Shown here piece after piece: positions 27,964 to 36,352 of a DNA stretch of 56,933 nt. This DNA is from DATLGB01 sp038258425 (GTDB lineage: Bacteria > Actinomycetota > Thermoleophilia > Solirubrobacterales > Solirubrobacteraceae). Numbering within the stretch: the first letter of the stretch is position 1; each line of letters opens with the position of its first letter. The stretch is taken from assembly GCA_038258425.1 (NCBI GenBank), contig JBBSPV010000022.1:1-56933 (forward strand), in the 5' to 3' direction. The notes beneath the pieces were generated by a model that was given only the letters and a program-made list of their open reading frames with translations, did no database searches and was not told the DNA's origin. The translations under genes and the position numbers were made by a program.

Positions 27964-29076
27964 ATGTTGCCGCGATCAGGGGAAGAGGTCCATGACCTCG
28001 AAGCGCGGCAGGAGCCCAGGCTCGTCAAGGCCCTCGAGATGTGCGCGCCCGGCTCGGCCCTGCGCGAGGGTATGGACAACATCGTGCACGCCCGCACGGG
28101 CGGTCTGATCCTCGTCGGCGACCCCGACGAGCTCGCCTTCATGTTCTCCGGCGGGCTCAAGCTCGACGTCGACTACTCGCCCCAGCTGCTCTACCAGCTG
28201 GCCAAGATGGATGGGGCGATCATCGTCAGCGCCAACGCGACGAAGATCGCCTGGGCCAACACCCAGCTCATGCCGGATCCGACCATCCTCACCTCGGAGA
28301 CCGGCACCCGCCACCGCACCGCCGAGCGCGTCTCCAAGCAGACGGACGCGATCGTGATCGCCGTCTCCCAGCGCCGCGAGGTCGTCTCGCTCTACGTCGA
28401 CGGCGGCAAGTACATCCTCGAGGACATCCCGGTCGTGCTGGCCAAGGCCAACCAGGCGCTCGCGACGCTCGACAAGTACCGCTCCCGCCTCGACCAGGTC
28501 TCCACCCGGCTCACGGCGCTCGAGTTCGAGGGCGGCGTCACGCTCCACGACGTCCTCGCCGTGCTCCAGCGGGCCGAGCTCGTCACCCGCATGGCCGTCG
28601 AGATCGAGCGCTACATCGTCGAGCTCGGGACGGAGGGCCGGCTGATCGAGATGCAGCTCGAGGAGACGATGGTCGGCGTCGCCGGCGACAAGGCCGCGCT
28701 GCTCAACGACTACCTCGCCGAGGAGCCGGCCCAGGCCTTCGCGCCCGCCCTGGAGTCCATCACGCGCATGCCGCACCAGGACCTGTTGGACTTCGGCCGC
28801 CTGGCCGAGCTGCTCGGCTACGACCGCAAGGTCAACACGCTCGACTACCCCGCCGCCCCCCGGGGCTACCGGGTGCTCAGCCGGATCCCGCGCCTGCCCC
28901 GGCTCGTGGTCGGCAACATCGTCCGCGAGCTGCGCGGCCTGGACGACGTCCTCGCCGCGTCGGACTCCGAGCTCGAAGCGGTCGACGGCGTCGGCGAGAT
29001 CCGCGCGAAGGACATCCGCGAGGGACTGCGCCGCCTCCAGGAGATCAACGTCGTGGACCGCTACCTGCAGACCTGA
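27964..29076 (+). CDS. disA: DNA integrity scanning diadenylate cyclase DisA
   Basis: A 370-residue octameric sensor that makes cyclic di-AMP from two ATP and scans DNA for damage. The DAC domain has the DGA motif (83-85, KMDGAIIV) and the RHR motif (116-118, GTRHRTAERVS). A helical linker follows, and a C-terminal helix-hairpin-helix (ELEAVDGVGEIRAKDIREGL) binds branched DNA. TAGAAT (27950-27955) ends 8 nt before the ATG, so the mRNA is probably leaderless. The upstream 90 nt are unusually A-rich for this genome. Confidence 0.96.
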   Translation: MLPRSGEEVHDLEARQEPRLVKALEMCAPGSALREGMDNIVHARTGGLILVGDPDELAFMFSGGLKLDVDYSPQLLYQLAKMDGAIIVSANATKIAWANTQLMPDPTILTSETGTRHRTAERVSKQTDAIVIAVSQRREVVSLYVDGGKYILEDIPVVLAKANQALATLDKYRSRLDQVSTRLTALEFEGGVTLHDVLAVLQRAELVTRMAVEIERYIVELGTEGRLIEMQLEETMVGVAGDKAALLNDYLAEEPAQAFAPALESITRMPHQDLLDFGRLAELLGYDRKVNTLDYPAAPRGYRVLSRIPRLPRLVVGNIVRELRGLDDVLAASDSELEAVDGVGEIRAKDIREGLRRLQEINVVDRYLQT

Positions 29077-29119
29077 CCCGCGGGGGCGCCCTCCGGCGCC
29101 GTACCCGCAAACCCCGGAC

Positions 29120-29134
29120 AAGGAGGACACACTG
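29120..29134 (+). promoter_or_regulatory. strong Shine-Dalgarno deciding a CTG start for carD
   Basis: AAGGAGG (29120-29126) is followed after 5 nt by CTG (29132-29134), in frame with CarD. No ATG, GTG or TTG lies in frame between the disA stop region and ATG 29327, which is already inside the RNA-polymerase-binding domain. Confidence 0.7.
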
Positions 29135-29695
29135 CCTGCCGACACCGCCGCCGAAGAGGCCTTCGAGGACCTCGAGATCTCGCGTGAGACGGAGCTCATC
29201 GTCTACGAGATCGGTGATCACGTCGTCTACCCCCACCACGGGGCGGGCCAGGTCGTCAAGAAAGAGGAGAAGTCGATCCTCGGTGAGACGCGCGAGTACC
29301 TCACCATCAAGATCCTCCACAACGACATGACCGTCATGGTCCCGTGTTGCAACGCCGGCAAGGCCGGGCTGCGGCGCATCATCGACGAGGCCACCGTCAA
29401 GCAGGTGCTCGGCGTGCTCACCGAGGAGTGCTCCGAGATGCCGAAGAACTGGAACCGGCGGTTCAAGCACAACCGGGACAAGATCAAGACGGGCGACATC
29501 CACGAGCTGGCCGAGGTCGTCCGCAACCTCGCCGTCCGCGAGCAGGAGAAGGGCCTCTCGACGGGCGAGAAGCAGATGTACACCCGGGCCAAGAAGATCC
29601 TCGCCTCCGAGATGATGTACGCCTTGGAGAAGAACGAGGAGGAGACCGAGGCCCACCTCGACGACCTGCTGCACCGCGACCAGACCGCCGCCTAG
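29132..29695 (+). CDS. carD: CarD-family transcriptional regulator
   Basis: A 187-residue RNA polymerase-binding protein that stabilises open complexes, notably at rRNA promoters. The N-terminal RID domain starts around residue 23 (VYEIGDHVVYPHHGAGQVVKKEEKSILGETREYLTIKILHNDMTVMVP) and the C-terminal helical DNA-binding part ends in EAHLDDLL. Start is assigned to CTG 29132 because of the perfect SD; starting at ATG 29327 would delete the RID domain. It occupies the place of yacL between disA and ispD compared with Bacillus. Confidence 0.9.
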   Translation: MPADTAAEEAFEDLEISRETELIVYEIGDHVVYPHHGAGQVVKKEEKSILGETREYLTIKILHNDMTVMVPCCNAGKAGLRRIIDEATVKQVLGVLTEECSEMPKNWNRRFKHNRDKIKTGDIHELAEVVRNLAVREQEKGLSTGEKQMYTRAKKILASEMMYALEKNEEETEAHLDDLLHRDQTAA

Positions 29696-29730
29696 CGGCG
29701 CTCCGCGGCGCACCCGAAGCTCCGGCCGCG

Positions 29731-30396
29731 GTGTCGGAGACGATCCCCGAGCGGGCGGCCGCCGTGCTGGTGGCCGCCGGCAGCGGCGAGCGCCTGGGAC
29801 TCGACGTCCCGAAGGCGTTCGTCGCCGTGGCGGGCCGGCCGATGGCCGAGTGGTCGCTCGACGCGCTCGCGGCGGCCGGCCTGCGCGACGTCGTCGTGGC
29901 CGTCCCGGACGGCTGGGAGCTCGCGGGCGTGCACTGCGTGCCGGGCGGCGCCACCCGGTCGGCCTCCGTGCGCGCGGCCCTCGCCGCGGTCGATCCGCGT
30001 ACGGAGCGCGTCGTCGTCCACGACGCGGCGCGCCCGCTCGTCGAGCCCGGGCTCTTCGCCCGGACCCTCGCCGCGCTCGACGGGGCCGAGGCCGCCGTCG
30101 CCGCCGCCCCGGTCACCGACACGGTCAAGGAGGCGGCGGACGGCCTCGAGGTCGTCCGCACGCTCGACCGCTCGCGGCTGTGGGCGATCCAGACGCCGCA
30201 GGCCTTCCGGCGCCCGGCGCTCGAGCGGGCGCTCGACGTGGACGCCTCGGTTCTCGCCGGCGCGACGGACGACGCGTCGCTCGTCGAGCGCGACGGGGGG
30301 CGCGTCGTCGTCGGGCCGGCCTCCCCGGCGAACTTCAAGGTGACGACCCGGCTGGACCTGCGGGTGGCCGAGCTGCTCCTCTCCGAGCGGGGCTGA
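29731..30396 (+). CDS. ispD: 2-C-methyl-D-erythritol 4-phosphate cytidylyltransferase
   Basis: A 221-residue MEP-pathway enzyme making CDP-ME from MEP and CTP. The CTP-binding N-terminus AAVLVAAGSGERLGLDVPKAFVAVAGRPM, the middle VVVHDAARPLVEPGLF and VTDTVKEA, and the C-terminal ATDDASLVERDGGRVVVGPASPANFKVTTRLDLRVAE all match. GTG 29731 is the best start. It lies 35 nt after carD and two genes before ispF. Confidence 0.94.
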   Translation: MSETIPERAAAVLVAAGSGERLGLDVPKAFVAVAGRPMAEWSLDALAAAGLRDVVVAVPDGWELAGVHCVPGGATRSASVRAALAAVDPRTERVVVHDAARPLVEPGLFARTLAALDGAEAAVAAAPVTDTVKEAADGLEVVRTLDRSRLWAIQTPQAFRRPALERALDVDASVLAGATDDASLVERDGGRVVVGPASPANFKVTTRLDLRVAELLLSERG

Positions 30397-30430
30397 GGTC
30401 GCCGGGGGAAGCCGCCTAGGCTTCGCGCTG

Positions 30431-31261
30431 ATGCTGACGGACTACCACGTGCACCTGCGGCCCGACGATCGCGGCACCCCCGCCGAGCGCTACTTCACCG
30501 CGGCCAACGCCGAGCGCTACCGGGAGGCCGCCGACCGCGCCGGCATCGCGGAACTCGGCGTCTCCGAGCACGTGTACCGCTTCCACGAGGCGCTCGACGT
30601 CTGGAGCCACCCGTTCTGGTCCGCCAACGCCGCCGATGACCTCGAGGAGTACGTCCAGTTCGTCCGCGAGGACACCGATCTGCGGCTCGGGATCGAGGCC
30701 GACTACGTGCCCGGGCGCGAGGATCGCATGGCCAACCTGCTCGACCGCCACGCGTGGGACTACGTCATCGGCTCGGTGCACTTCATCCGCGACGGCGCGG
30801 TCGACATGCCGGGCGCCTACGACGTGTGGGGCCGCGGCGAGTCCGCGGAGAAGGTGTGGGCGCGCTACTTCCAGACCGTGGCGGAGGCGGCCCGGACCGG
30901 CATGTACGACGTCATCGCCCACCCGGACCTCGTCAAGATGTGGGGCGGGGACCGGCCGGCGCCGGAGGGCGACCTCGCGCGCTACTACGAGCCCGCGGTG
31001 CAGGCCTTCGCGGAGGCCGACGTCGCCGTCGAGGTCTCCACGGCCGGCCTGCGCAAGCCCGTGGGCGAGATCTACCCGTCGCGGCGCCTCCTCGAGCTCG
31101 TGGTCGAGGCCGGCTGCCCGATCGTGCTGTCCTCGGACGCCCACGAGCCGGGCGACCTCGGCTACCGCTACGACGCGGCCCGTGAGCTGCTCGACGACGT
31201 CGGCGTCTCCGAGCTGTGCGTGTTCGAGGGCCGCCGGCGGCGGCTCGAGTCGATCGGCTGA
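30431..31261 (+). CDS. PHP-domain phosphoesterase (histidinol-phosphatase-like)
   Basis: A 276-residue metal-dependent phosphatase. The PHP motifs are DYHVHLRPDD at the N-terminus, ELGVSEHVYRF, GIEADYVPGRED, DYVIGSVHFI, DVIAHPDLVKMWG and LSSDAHEPGDLG, giving the full His/Asp metal-site set. It resembles HisK-type histidinol-phosphate phosphatase, but the substrate is not proven. TAGGCT ends 8 nt before the ATG. It is inserted between ispD and ispF. Confidence 0.87.
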   Translation: MLTDYHVHLRPDDRGTPAERYFTAANAERYREAADRAGIAELGVSEHVYRFHEALDVWSHPFWSANAADDLEEYVQFVREDTDLRLGIEADYVPGREDRMANLLDRHAWDYVIGSVHFIRDGAVDMPGAYDVWGRGESAEKVWARYFQTVAEAARTGMYDVIAHPDLVKMWGGDRPAPEGDLARYYEPAVQAFAEADVAVEVSTAGLRKPVGEIYPSRRLLELVVEAGCPIVLSSDAHEPGDLGYRYDAARELLDDVGVSELCVFEGRRRRLESIG

Positions 31262-31310
31262 AACAGCGGATGACGAGACCCGCTCACCCTCCGCTCCGCG
31301 GGCGGCCCCG

Positions 31311-31820
31311 ATGATGCGGGCCGGCCTCGGCGTCGACTCGCACCGCTTCGAGCCGGGCCGGCCGCTGATCCTCGGCGGCGTCGACATCCCCAACGAGGAG
31401 GGGCTCGCCGGGCACTCGGACGCGGACGTGCTCACGCACGCCATCGTCGACGCCCTGCTCGGCGCCGCCGCCCTCGGCGACATCGGCCAGCACTTCCCGG
31501 ACACCGAACCGCGCTTCCGCGACGCCGACTCGCTCGAGCTGCTGCGCGCCGTCGTCGTGCGGCTAGGCGAGCACGGCTTCCGCATCGTCCACGTCGACGC
31601 CACGGTCCTCATGGAGCGCCCGAAGCTCGCGCCCTACCGCGACGCGATGCGCGAGACGCTCGCCGACGGCCTCGGCATCTCGACGGGCCACGTGAACGTC
31701 AAGGCCACGACGGGGGAGCGCATGGGCTTCGTCGGCCGGGGGGAGGGGGTGGCCGCCATGGCCATCGCGACCCTCGACCGGCCGGAGGAGCAGGCCTCCC
31801 GCCCGCCCCGTTCGGCCTAG
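31311..31820 (+). CDS. ispF: 2-C-methyl-D-erythritol 2,4-cyclodiphosphate synthase
   Basis: A 169-residue MEP-pathway trimer. Metal-binding Asp and His appear in GLGVDSHRFEPGRPLILGGVDIPNEEGLAGHSDADVLTHAIVDALLGAAALGDIGQHFPDTEPRFRDADS, and the C-terminus VNVKATTGERMGFVGRGEGVAAMAIATL is typical. Two adjacent ATGs (31311, 31314) are possible starts. A 14-codon ORF from ATG 31270 ends in TGA overlapping the first ATG (ATGA). Confidence 0.94.
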   Translation: MMRAGLGVDSHRFEPGRPLILGGVDIPNEEGLAGHSDADVLTHAIVDALLGAAALGDIGQHFPDTEPRFRDADSLELLRAVVVRLGEHGFRIVHVDATVLMERPKLAPYRDAMRETLADGLGISTGHVNVKATTGERMGFVGRGEGVAAMAIATLDRPEEQASRPPRSA

Positions 31821-31824
31821 GCCG

Positions 31825-32310
31825 CTAGGCGCGCGCCGCGCGCCGGCGGGCGGCCGCGGCGCGCAGCTGCTCGTGCTCGACCTGGCGCTTGAGCTGCTGC
31901 AGCGAGCGCCGCAGGTGGCCGCGGACGGTGGAGGCCGCGAGCCGCTCGGCGACCCAGCCGAGCACGCCGCCGCCGGCGACGCCGTAGGCGAGGCGCAGCT
32001 CGACGTGGGTGCGTGCCTCGCCGCGGCCGCGCAGCCGCCAGCGTCCCCGCTGGTCGATGCCGGTGATCGACGTCCACGCCATGTCGCAGCCCGGGACCCA
32101 CTCGACGACCTCGATCAGCCCGCCGATCTCCGCCGACCCGACGCGCATGAGCATCCGGTACCGGGCGCCCAGGCCACGGGCGGGCGCGCCGGCCGCCACC
32201 TCCCAGCGGGTCACGCCCGAGAGCAGGTGCAGGTAGCGCCCGGGATCGGCGATGTGCTCCCAGACCCGGTCGGCGGGCGCGGAGACCTCGATGTCGGCGG
32301 AGACCCGCAT
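31825..32310 (-). CDS. SRPBCC/polyketide cyclase-like protein
   Basis: A 161-residue START/SRPBCC-fold protein (VSADIEVSAPADRVWEHIADPGRYLHLLSGVTRWEV then RYRMLMRVGSAEIGGLIEVVEWVPGCDMAWTSITGIDQRGRWRL). Such proteins bind hydrophobic ligands. The C-terminus is Arg/Ala-rich. Its ATG is one base after the stop of the acyltransferase (TGACATG), so both are translated together and it probably handles a lipid. Confidence 0.82.
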   Translation of the reverse strand: MRVSADIEVSAPADRVWEHIADPGRYLHLLSGVTRWEVAAGAPARGLGARYRMLMRVGSAEIGGLIEVVEWVPGCDMAWTSITGIDQRGRWRLRGRGEARTHVELRLAYGVAGGGVLGWVAERLAASTVRGHLRRSLQQLKRQVEHEQLRAAAARRRAARA

Positions 32311-32311
32311 G

Positions 32312-33295
32312 TCAGCCCAGCAGCGGCAGCCGGCGCTCGGCGGCGAGCGCGTCGAGGGTGTCCTGCATGAGCCGCAGCACGTGGTCGTAGACCTCGTCGG
32401 GATCCGGCCGGGGGCCGAACTCCTCCCGCAGGTGGATCGGCGGGAGGGCCTCGAGCGTGATCTTGGCCGGCAACGGGACGTGGCCGAGGAAGTCGCCGAC
32501 GTTGAGCCCCCACGGCAGCGCGAGGGAGACGGGGAGGACCTTGAGCCGGAAGGCGCGGTCCAGGCGCACGGCGCGGGCGAGGCCCTCGCCGCGGGTGAGC
32601 GCCACGAGCGTCTCGTGGCCGCCGACGCCGACCACGGGCACGATCGGGACGTCCTCCTCGAGCGCGAGGCGGATGAACCCCTGGCGGCCGGCGAAGTCGA
32701 CACGGTGGCGCTCCCACACCGGCCGGTGGACCTCGTGGTCGCCGCCGGGGTAGACGAGCACGGCCGCCCCGGCGCGCAACGCCTTGCGCGCGTTGTCGGT
32801 CGAGGCCGCCACGGTCCCGTACTTGCGCAGGAAGCCGAGGCCGGGCCAGGAGAGCACGAGGTTGTGGGCGAGCTGGTAGAAGGCGCGCTCGACGCCGAAG
32901 TACGTGCTGAAGGCCAGCGTGAAGACCCCGGTGTCGGGGGTCAGGTTGCCGCCCGAGTGGTTGCCCACGAGCAGCACCGGCCCCGTCTCCGGGACGTTGC
33001 CGAGGCCCCGGACCTCGGCGCGGTGGTAGAGCGACGCGGCGAGCCAGAGCCGGGGCAGCGACTCGCGGATGTAGTCGGGGTCGCGGTCGTCGAGGTCGGC
33101 GACGGGGACGCGCCCGGCCAGGGCGCGGGCTCCGGTGCGGGCGACCCGCCCCGGGGCCGCCGCGAGTCCACCGGCCAGCCGCCGGGCGGCGCGCAGGGGG
33201 CGGGGCAGGGCGGAACCGTCCTCGCTGCCGGCCGAGGCCACCCGGCGAGCGGTGGCGGCATCGCCGTGGCCGTTGGTCTGCGCCGTCGCCTCCAT
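32312..33295 (-). CDS. lysophospholipid acyltransferase family protein
   Basis: A 327-residue acyltransferase. The PlsC-like fold shows LLVGNHSGGNLTPD in place of the usual NHxxxxD, and VLVYPGGDHEVHRPVWERHRVDFAGRQGFIRLALEEDVPIVPVVGVGGHET, the YPGGxxE motif of the DGAT2/hemolysin-type branch. The N-terminal 60 residues are basic and poorly conserved. It probably acylates a lysophospholipid or glyceride at the membrane. TAGACT lies 9 nt before ATG 33295. Confidence 0.82.
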   Translation of the reverse strand: MEATAQTNGHGDAATARRVASAGSEDGSALPRPLRAARRLAGGLAAAPGRVARTGARALAGRVPVADLDDRDPDYIRESLPRLWLAASLYHRAEVRGLGNVPETGPVLLVGNHSGGNLTPDTGVFTLAFSTYFGVERAFYQLAHNLVLSWPGLGFLRKYGTVAASTDNARKALRAGAAVLVYPGGDHEVHRPVWERHRVDFAGRQGFIRLALEEDVPIVPVVGVGGHETLVALTRGEGLARAVRLDRAFRLKVLPVSLALPWGLNVGDFLGHVPLPAKITLEALPPIHLREEFGPRPDPDEVYDHVLRLMQDTLDALAAERRLPLLG

Positions 33296-33405
33296 CGGCG
33301 GCGGAGTCTACGGTCGGCCGGGCGCGAGCGCTGGACACGCGGGCCAAGCGCGGCGGGACCAGTCCCGACCGGCGGCCATGGGCGCGGGCGGCGACTCGGC
33401 GCATC

Positions 33406-33612
33406 ATGTCGTCCATGGCACCGACTCCCCCCGCACTTCCCGGGCGCCGCCGGCTGGCGCTGCTCCCCGTGGAGACCCCCCGGGCCCAGGACCGGCCGGG
33501 CCCGGCCGTCCGCCGCTACAGGCTGGGCCGGGTCATCGACGACCTCGGCGACGCGTTCGCCGCCGCCCCGCGCGAGATCCGGGCTCCGGCGGTCGGTGGC
33601 CGCGCACCCTGA
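33406..33612 (+). CDS. possible small protein, uncertain
   Basis: A 68-codon ORF (MSSMAPTPPALPGRRRLALLPVETPRAQDRP...) lies in the 395-nt gap between two minus-strand genes. A TACGGT box at 33309-33314 is far upstream. It has no known domain and is Arg/Pro-rich. The rest of the gap shows only the acyltransferase promoter and no other recognisable feature. It could be spurious. Confidence 0.3.
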   Translation: MSSMAPTPPALPGRRRLALLPVETPRAQDRPGPAVRRYRLGRVIDDLGDAFAAAPREIRAPAVGGRAP

Positions 33613-33690
33613 CCCCGGGGGCGCAGCTCTCCCGTGGCGGCGCTCCGGTGCTGATGGACACCGGGGCGTCGTGCGCGGGGAGCCGGGCGC

Positions 33691-34938
33691 TCAGGCCACG
33701 CGGCGCAGGCGCGAGCGCCGCGGGCGGTCGCCGAGCGCGTCCGCCCGCTGGAGGAAGCGCAGCAGCAGGCGGTTGGTGCGCTCGGGCGCCTCGACCTGCG
33801 GGACGTGGCCGCAGTCGTCGAGCAGCACCTGCTCGGCCGTGGGCAGCCACTCGGCGACGTGGCGCTCGAAGGCGGGCGGGATGAGCCGGTCACGCCCGCC
33901 CCAGACGAACATGGCGGGCGGCTCGAGCCGCGCGAGACGCGGATAGAAGCCCCCGGCGCCGAACGGCGCCTCGAGGTAGATCGCCCGCGCGGAGGCGAGG
34001 AAGGCGAGCCGGGCCAGAGGCGAGCGGTAGATGCGCTCGAACTCGTCCACCGCGACGTCGCCGACCATGGGATCGACGAGGTCGCGGTCGGCGAACAACG
34101 CCCAGAAGTGCGCCTCGACGCGCCTGCGGCCGAGGGAGTGCGGCAGCAGCCCGAGCTCCGGGCGCAGCACGCGCACGAGCGGGTGCCAGTCGCGGCGCAC
34201 GAAGGCGACGGCCGGGCACAGCAGCGCCAGCGACCGCACGCGCTCCGGGTGCTCGAGCCCGAGCTCGAGCGCGACCCGGCCGCCCATGGAGTTGCCCACC
34301 ACGTGGGCGCGGCCGATGCCCAGGGCATCCATGGCGCCGAGGACCGTCCGGGCGAAGTACGGGGCCCCGTAGACCGCGGGCGCCTTGGAGGAGAACCCGA
34401 AGCCGGGCAGGTCGAGCGCGTGGACGCGGTAGCCCGAGCGGCTCAGCGCGGCGGCGGCGTCGAAGAACGACGTCTTGGTCGCGCCGAGGCCGTGCAGGAG
34501 CAGGACGTCGGGTCCCTCGCCCATGGTCAGCGTCGAGATGCGCCCGCGGCCGACCGGCACCCGATGGACCCGCAGCAGCGGCGGCCGGCCGTTGGGCAAC
34601 CGGAACAGACCCTCGAACCCGACGGCGAGGTCGAGGTTGCCGCGGGCGGACAGGCGGCGTCGCGAGAACGCCTCGACGCCCGACAGCTCGCCCGCCCGCA
34701 GGCGCAGCCACGTATCCGCGTCCGTGCCGATCACGACGTCGGGCGCGCGCCGGGTCACGCCCGCCCGCACGCGCGCACCGTGCGCGGTGGCCCGCACCTC
34801 CCAGGAGCGGCCGATGTCGCCCAGGCGCACGTGGTAGGTCGCGTCGAAGCCCTCCGGGGCCCCGAGGTAGCGCTCGGGCAGGGAGCGGAACGCCCGCTCG
34901 ACCGTGGCCCGCAGCCCGTCTGCGTCGTGCTCGGCCAC
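33691..34938 (-). CDS. SCP2-like domain fused to alpha/beta hydrolase
   Basis: A 415-residue fusion. Residues 1-115 look like an SCP2-type lipid-binding domain (VRLGDIGRSWEVRATAHGARVRAGVTRRAPDVVIGTDADTWLRLRAGELSG). Residues 130-400 are an alpha/beta hydrolase with the oxyanion motif HGLGATKTS, nucleophile elbow GNSMGG (Ser217), Asp in FVWGGRDRLIPPAF and His in DDCGHVPQVEAPERTN. Probably a lipid or ester hydrolase with its own lipid-binding module. GTG 34938 follows TAGGCT by 6 nt. Confidence 0.85.
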   Translation of the reverse strand: MAEHDADGLRATVERAFRSLPERYLGAPEGFDATYHVRLGDIGRSWEVRATAHGARVRAGVTRRAPDVVIGTDADTWLRLRAGELSGVEAFSRRRLSARGNLDLAVGFEGLFRLPNGRPPLLRVHRVPVGRGRISTLTMGEGPDVLLLHGLGATKTSFFDAAAALSRSGYRVHALDLPGFGFSSKAPAVYGAPYFARTVLGAMDALGIGRAHVVGNSMGGRVALELGLEHPERVRSLALLCPAVAFVRRDWHPLVRVLRPELGLLPHSLGRRRVEAHFWALFADRDLVDPMVGDVAVDEFERIYRSPLARLAFLASARAIYLEAPFGAGGFYPRLARLEPPAMFVWGGRDRLIPPAFERHVAEWLPTAEQVLLDDCGHVPQVEAPERTNRLLLRFLQRADALGDRPRRSRLRRVA

Positions 34939-34990
34939 GGCGGCAGCCTACCCCCGGGCGCAGCGGCGCGGGTCGCTAGGTTGGCGCTCG

Positions 34991-36352
34991 ATGCGGCGAA
35001 TCGCCCTGCACGACAGCCGGACGGGTGAGGTCTCCCCGTTCGAGCCGCGCGACCCGGGCCGCGTCGGCATCTACGCCTGCGGGCCGACGGTGTACGGGCC
35101 GATCCACGTCGGCAACGCCCGGCCCTACGTCGTCTTCTCCCAGCTCAAGCGGTTCTTCGAGCACGAGGGGCTCGACGTGACGTTCGTCGCCAACGTCACG
35201 GACATCAACGACAAGATCTACGCCGCCGCGCGCGAGCTGGGCCGCGACTCCGCCGGCCTGGCCGAGGCGATGACGGCCCGCTACCGGGCCGACACGGACC
35301 GGCTGGGCCTCGGCCGCCCCGACGAGGAGCCGCTGGCGACCGAGACCGTGCCGGAGATCGTCGCCCTCATCGAGGCGCTCGTCGCGCGCGGGCACGCCTA
35401 CGAGGCCGGCGGGGACGTGTACTTCGCCGTCCGCTCGCTGCCGTCCTACGGCACCCTGTCGCACCGTGACGTCGACCAGATGGACCAGGGCGAGGGCGTG
35501 GAGGGCGCCGACCGCAAGCGCGACCCGCTCGACTTCGCGCTCTGGAAGGCCGCCAAGCCCGACGAGGACACCCGCTGGGACTCGCCCTGGGGCGCGGGCC
35601 GGCCCGGCTGGCACATCGAGTGCTCCGCCATGGCCGAGAAGCTGCTCGGCCTCGGCTTCGACCTGCACGGCGGCGGCTCGGACCTGGTGTTCCCCCACCA
35701 CGAGAACGAGGCGGCCCAGACGCTGGCCGGGCGCGGCGAACCCCTCGCGCGCCGCTGGATGCACAACGGGATGGTCGAGCTGCCCCGTGCCGGCGGCGGG
35801 ACGAAGATGTCGAAGTCCGCGGGGAACATCGTCGGGCTGGCGGACGCGTTGGACGCCGTCGGGCGCGACACGCTGATCATGCTCTTCACCGGGACGCACT
35901 ACCGGCGGCCGCTGCCCTACCGCGACGACGTGCTCGAGGACGCCGCCGCCCGCGTCCGGCGGTTCCGCGAGGCGGGCCGGCGCCTGGTGGACGGACCCTC
36001 TCCGGCGGAGCTGCGCCCGCATCGCGCCGCGTTCTTCGACGCCCTGGCCGACGACTTCAACACGCCCGGGGCCCTGGCGGCCCTGCACGCCTGGGTCGAC
36101 GCGGCCAACCGGCGCGGCGGCGTCGGCGAGGCCGACTTCCGCGAGATGCTGACCGTCCTCGGCCTCGAGAACCTGCTCGACGCCGCGCCGGACGTCCCGG
36201 CGGAGCTCGTCGAGCTCGCCCGCCGGCGCGACGCGGCGCGGCGCGGGCGCGACTTCGCGACCGCCGACCGCCTGCGCGACGAGCTGCGCAGCGCCGGGTG
36301 GACGGTGCGCGACGGCCCCGACGGGCCGGTGCTCGTGCCCGCGGCGCCGTGA
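34991..36352 (+). CDS. cysS: cysteinyl-tRNA synthetase
   Basis: A 453-residue class I synthetase. Zn/active-site motifs are IYACGPTVYGPIHVGNARPYV (HIGH-type), GWHIECSAM, FPHHENE and the KMSKS loop MSKSAGNIV. The C-terminal DALR-like domain is short. TAGGTT ends 8 nt before ATG 34991. Its stop overlaps rlmB (GTGA). cysS-rlmB-sigH order matches Bacillus. Confidence 0.95.
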   Translation: MRRIALHDSRTGEVSPFEPRDPGRVGIYACGPTVYGPIHVGNARPYVVFSQLKRFFEHEGLDVTFVANVTDINDKIYAAARELGRDSAGLAEAMTARYRADTDRLGLGRPDEEPLATETVPEIVALIEALVARGHAYEAGGDVYFAVRSLPSYGTLSHRDVDQMDQGEGVEGADRKRDPLDFALWKAAKPDEDTRWDSPWGAGRPGWHIECSAMAEKLLGLGFDLHGGGSDLVFPHHENEAAQTLAGRGEPLARRWMHNGMVELPRAGGGTKMSKSAGNIVGLADALDAVGRDTLIMLFTGTHYRRPLPYRDDVLEDAAARVRRFREAGRRLVDGPSPAELRPHRAAFFDALADDFNTPGALAALHAWVDAANRRGGVGEADFREMLTVLGLENLLDAAPDVPAELVELARRRDAARRGRDFATADRLRDELRSAGWTVRDGPDGPVLVPAAP

